Positions 62,169-64,000 of a stretch of DNA of 64,000 nucleotides are shown one piece after another; within the stretch, counting starts at the first letter, position 1; every line of letters begins with the position of its first letter. Both the position numbers and the translations under genes were made by a program. The DNA comes from Klebsiella quasivariicola (GTDB lineage: Bacteria > Pseudomonadota > Gammaproteobacteria > Enterobacterales > Enterobacteriaceae). The notes below the pieces were generated by a model. It was not told the origin of the DNA. It did no database searches and was given only the letters and a program-made list of their open reading frames with translations. Location of the stretch: assembly GCF_002269255.1 (NCBI RefSeq), contig NZ_CP022823.1, positions 434,001-498,000 of the forward strand, in the 5' to 3' direction.

Positions 62169-62785
62169 TGACTAAAAAAATACTCACTACGCCCATTAAA
62201 GACGAAGACTTAGCGGATATTAAAGCGGGCGACATTATTTATCTCAATGGCCACATTGTTACCTGCCGTGATGTTGCTCATCGTCGTTTAATTGAAGGTG
62301 GCCGTGAATTACCGGTCAATGTCGCGGGTGGCGCGATATTACATGCCGGGCCAATTGTGCGTCCGATTAAAGGTACGGAAGATAAATTCGAAATGGTCTC
62401 CGTTGGGCCAACCACCAGTATGCGCATGGAGAAATTTGAAAAAGAATTTATTGCCCAGACCGGTGTGAAATTAATCGTCGGCAAAGGCGGTATGGGCAAA
62501 GGGACCGAAGAGGGCTGTATGGAACATAAAGCCTTGCACTGTGTGTTCCCGGCCGGCTGCGCGGTGGTCGCCGCGGTCTGTGTGGAAGAGATTGAAGATG
62601 CGCAATGGCGTGATTTAGGCATGCCGGAAACCTTATGGGTTTGCCGCGTCAAAGAGTTCGGGCCGTTAATTGTGTCGATCGATACCCACGGCAATAACCT
62701 GTTTGAGCAAAATAAAGTGATCTTTAATCAGCGCAAAGAAATTGTCGCCGATGAAATCTGCAAACATGTGAGCTTCATTAAATAA
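62168..62785 (+). CDS. ttdB: Tartrate dehydratase beta subunit
   Basis: The beta subunit, 205 residues, starts [20 protein letters not shown] and matches TtdB through [56 protein letters not shown] and [20 protein letters not shown]. It is coupled to ttdA. Its codons are noticeably AT-richer at position three (tta, att, aat) than the next genes, which suggests the locus was put together from parts. Confidence 0.9.
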   Translation: MTKKILTTPIKDEDLADIKAGDIIYLNGHIVTCRDVAHRRLIEGGRELPVNVAGGAILHAGPIVRPIKGTEDKFEMVSVGPTTSMRMEKFEKEFIAQTGVKLIVGKGGMGKGTEEGCMEHKALHCVFPAGCAVVAAVCVEEIEDAQWRDLGMPETLWVCRVKEFGPLIVSIDTHGNNLFEQNKVIFNQRKEIVADEICKHVSFIK

Positions 62786-62926
62786 CCCCGATTGACTCTA
62801 TCGCGCAGTAATGGCAGCGGCAGCTGACGGCTAAACAGAGGCTTCTGACCAGGCGGTCCGGGGAAATCCCCTCTGCTGACGTGGGCTACCGTAAGCCATT
62901 ATTGCGCTCCTCCCAAAGGCCATTTT

Positions 62927-63178
62927 ATGACTGACAATGCCGTCCTGTTAGGCGAAGGCTTCACCCTGATGTGTCTCGGCATGGGCTTTGTGCTGGTTTT
63001 CCTGCTGCTGCTCATCTTTGCCATCCGGGGAATGTCCCTCGCCGTCAACCGCCTGTTCCCTGAGCCGCCTGCCGCCCCCGCAGCAGCGCCGGCCGCCGTC
63101 GCGCCCGCCGACGACTTCGCCCGCCTGAAGCCGGCGATTGTCGCCGCCATTCACCACCATCGCCGTCTTCACCCTTAA
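62927..63178 (+). CDS. oadG: Oxaloacetate decarboxylase gamma subunit
   Basis: OadG is the small membrane subunit that joins OadA to OadB. The 83 residues have one span ([20 protein letters not shown]), a Pro/Ala-rich linker ([16 protein letters not shown]) and a C-terminal histidine-rich tail (HHHRRLHP) that binds zinc in the family. It starts 141 bases after ttdB and is 15 bases before oadA. Confidence 0.92.
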   Translation: MTDNAVLLGEGFTLMCLGMGFVLVFLLLLIFAIRGMSLAVNRLFPEPPAAPAAAPAAVAPADDFARLKPAIVAAIHHHRRLHP

Positions 63179-63193
63179 TTCATGGAGGAATTC

Positions 63194-64000
63194 ATGACCG
63201 TTGCCATTACCGATGTCGTCCTGCGCGACGCCCACCAGTCCCTGTTCGCCACCCGTCTGCGTCTCGACGATATGCTGCCCGTTGCCGCTGCGCTCGACGA
63301 CGTCGGCTACCGCTCGCTGGAGTGCTGGGGCGGCGCCACCTTTGACGCCTGCATCCGCTTTCTCGGCGAGGACCCGTGGGTCCGCCTGCGCGAGCTCAAA
63401 AAGGCGATGCCGAAGACCCCGCTGCAGATGCTGCTCCGCGGCCAGAACCTGCTCGGCTACCGCCACTACGCCGACGACGTGGTGGAGCGCTTTGTCGAAC
63501 GCGCCGTCAAAAACGGCATGGACGTCTTCCGCGTCTTCGACGCCATGAACGACCCGCGCAACATGAAAGCCGCCCTGCAGGCGGTCCGCCGCCACGGCGC
63601 CCACGCCCAGGGCACGCTTTCGTACACCACCAGCCCGGCCCACACCCTGCAGACCTGGCTCGACCTCACCGAACAGCTGCTGGAGACCGGCGTCGACTCC
63701 GTCGCCATCAAGGACATGTCCGGTATCCTGACGCCGGGGGCGGCGTATGAGCTGGTCAGTGAAATCAAAAAACGCTACGACGTCACCCTGCACCTGCACT
63801 GTCATGCCACCACCGGCATGGCGGAGATGGCCCTGCTGAAGGCCATTGAAGCCGGGGTCGACGGCGTGGATACGGCGATTTCGTCCATGAGCGCCACCTA
63901 CGGCCACCCGGCCACCGAGGCGCTGGTGGCCACGCTCACCGGAACGAAACACGACACCGGGCTGGATATCCACAAACTGGAGAGCATCGCCGCCTACTTC
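63194..64000 (+). CDS. oadA: Oxaloacetate decarboxylase alpha subunit (3' end cut by window)
   Basis: OadA transfers CO2 from oxaloacetate to its own biotin; OadB then pumps sodium using the decarboxylation energy. The visible 269 residues are the carboxyltransferase TIM barrel: [14 protein letters not shown] at the start (metal Asp), the VAIKDMSG lysine and [13 protein letters not shown] metal histidines. The biotin domain and oadB lie beyond base 64000. The protein closely resembles the OadA of the K. pneumoniae citrate locus. GC at third positions is extreme compared with ttdB. Confidence 0.94.
   Translation, partial: MTVAITDVVLRDAHQSLFATRLRLDDMLPVAAALDDVGYRSLECWGGATFDACIRFLGEDPWVRLRELKKAMPKTPLQMLLRGQNLLGYRHYADDVVERFVERAVKNGMDVFRVFDAMNDPRNMKAALQAVRRHGAHAQGTLSYTTSPAHTLQTWLDLTEQLLETGVDSVAIKDMSGILTPGAAYELVSEIKKRYDVTLHLHCHATTGMAEMALLKAIEAGVDGVDTAISSMSATYGHPATEALVATLTGTKHDTGLDIHKLESIAAYF

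Overview
This 64 kb window is a chromosomal segment of an enterobacterium, most probably Klebsiella (pneumoniae complex; species not resolved). The protein sequences and gene order follow the E. coli and Salmonella chromosome from the spc ribosomal operon to mdh. Klebsiella-type differences are an aroQ-msrPQ block beside accBC, an rrnD-type rRNA operon with no tRNA in its 16S-23S spacer, and a tartrate dehydratase/oxaloacetate decarboxylase locus next to mdh. I see no prophage, insertion sequence, CRISPR array or plasmid-like segment.

Layout. 1-6008: the ends of the spc and alpha operons (rplR partial, rpsE, rpmD, rplO, secY, rpmJ, then the S4-regulated leader, rpsM, rpsK, rpsD, rpoA, rplQ) and a strong terminator. 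6074-7555: yhdN, zntR, arfA, mscL. 7696-11905 (minus): trkA, rsmB, fmt, def. 12034-16355: dprA, smg, yrdD, tsaC, aroE, yrdB, yrdA. 16500-22240: a complete rRNA operon with P1/P2, boxA, 16S, a short spacer, 23S, an ERIC-like palindrome, 5S, tRNA-Thr, a second 5S and two terminators. 22464-28272: yhdV, acrF, acrE and the divergent regulator acrS/envR. 28357-34515 (minus): dusB-fis, panF-prmA, yhdT, accB-accC. 34538-36823 (minus): aroQ, msrQ, msrP. 37311-49581: csrD, mreBCD, yhdE, rng, yhdP, tldD. 49617-54150: aaeR, aaeXAB, yhcO. 54383-56144: a secreted esterase-like protein and two tandem yhcN paralogues. 56521-58344: argR, mdh. 58475-64000: two overlapping GntR regulators, an SLC13-type permease, tartrate dehydratase subunits, and oadG and the start of oadA.

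How the genes work together. Most of the window is core: translation and protein export, formyl-Met processing (fmt/def), tRNA and rRNA modification (dusB, rsmB, tsaC), fatty-acid initiation (accBC), cell shape (mreBCD with rng and yhdE), and efflux (acrEF, aaeXAB). The right end reads as a catabolic unit: tartrate enters through the permease, is dehydrated to oxaloacetate, and is decarboxylated by a membrane sodium pump, with mdh able to reduce oxaloacetate alongside. This matches, as I recall it, the Salmonella D-tartrate locus beside mdh.

The points most worth a second look are the tRNA-less rRNA spacer, the ERIC-like palindrome in the 23S-5S spacer, the covarying differences between the two 5S copies, the heptamer tandem repeat downstream of the operon, the composition break inside the tartrate locus, and the lineage-specific insertions next to accB and between yhcO and yhcN. 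I did not find a clearly undescribed system.
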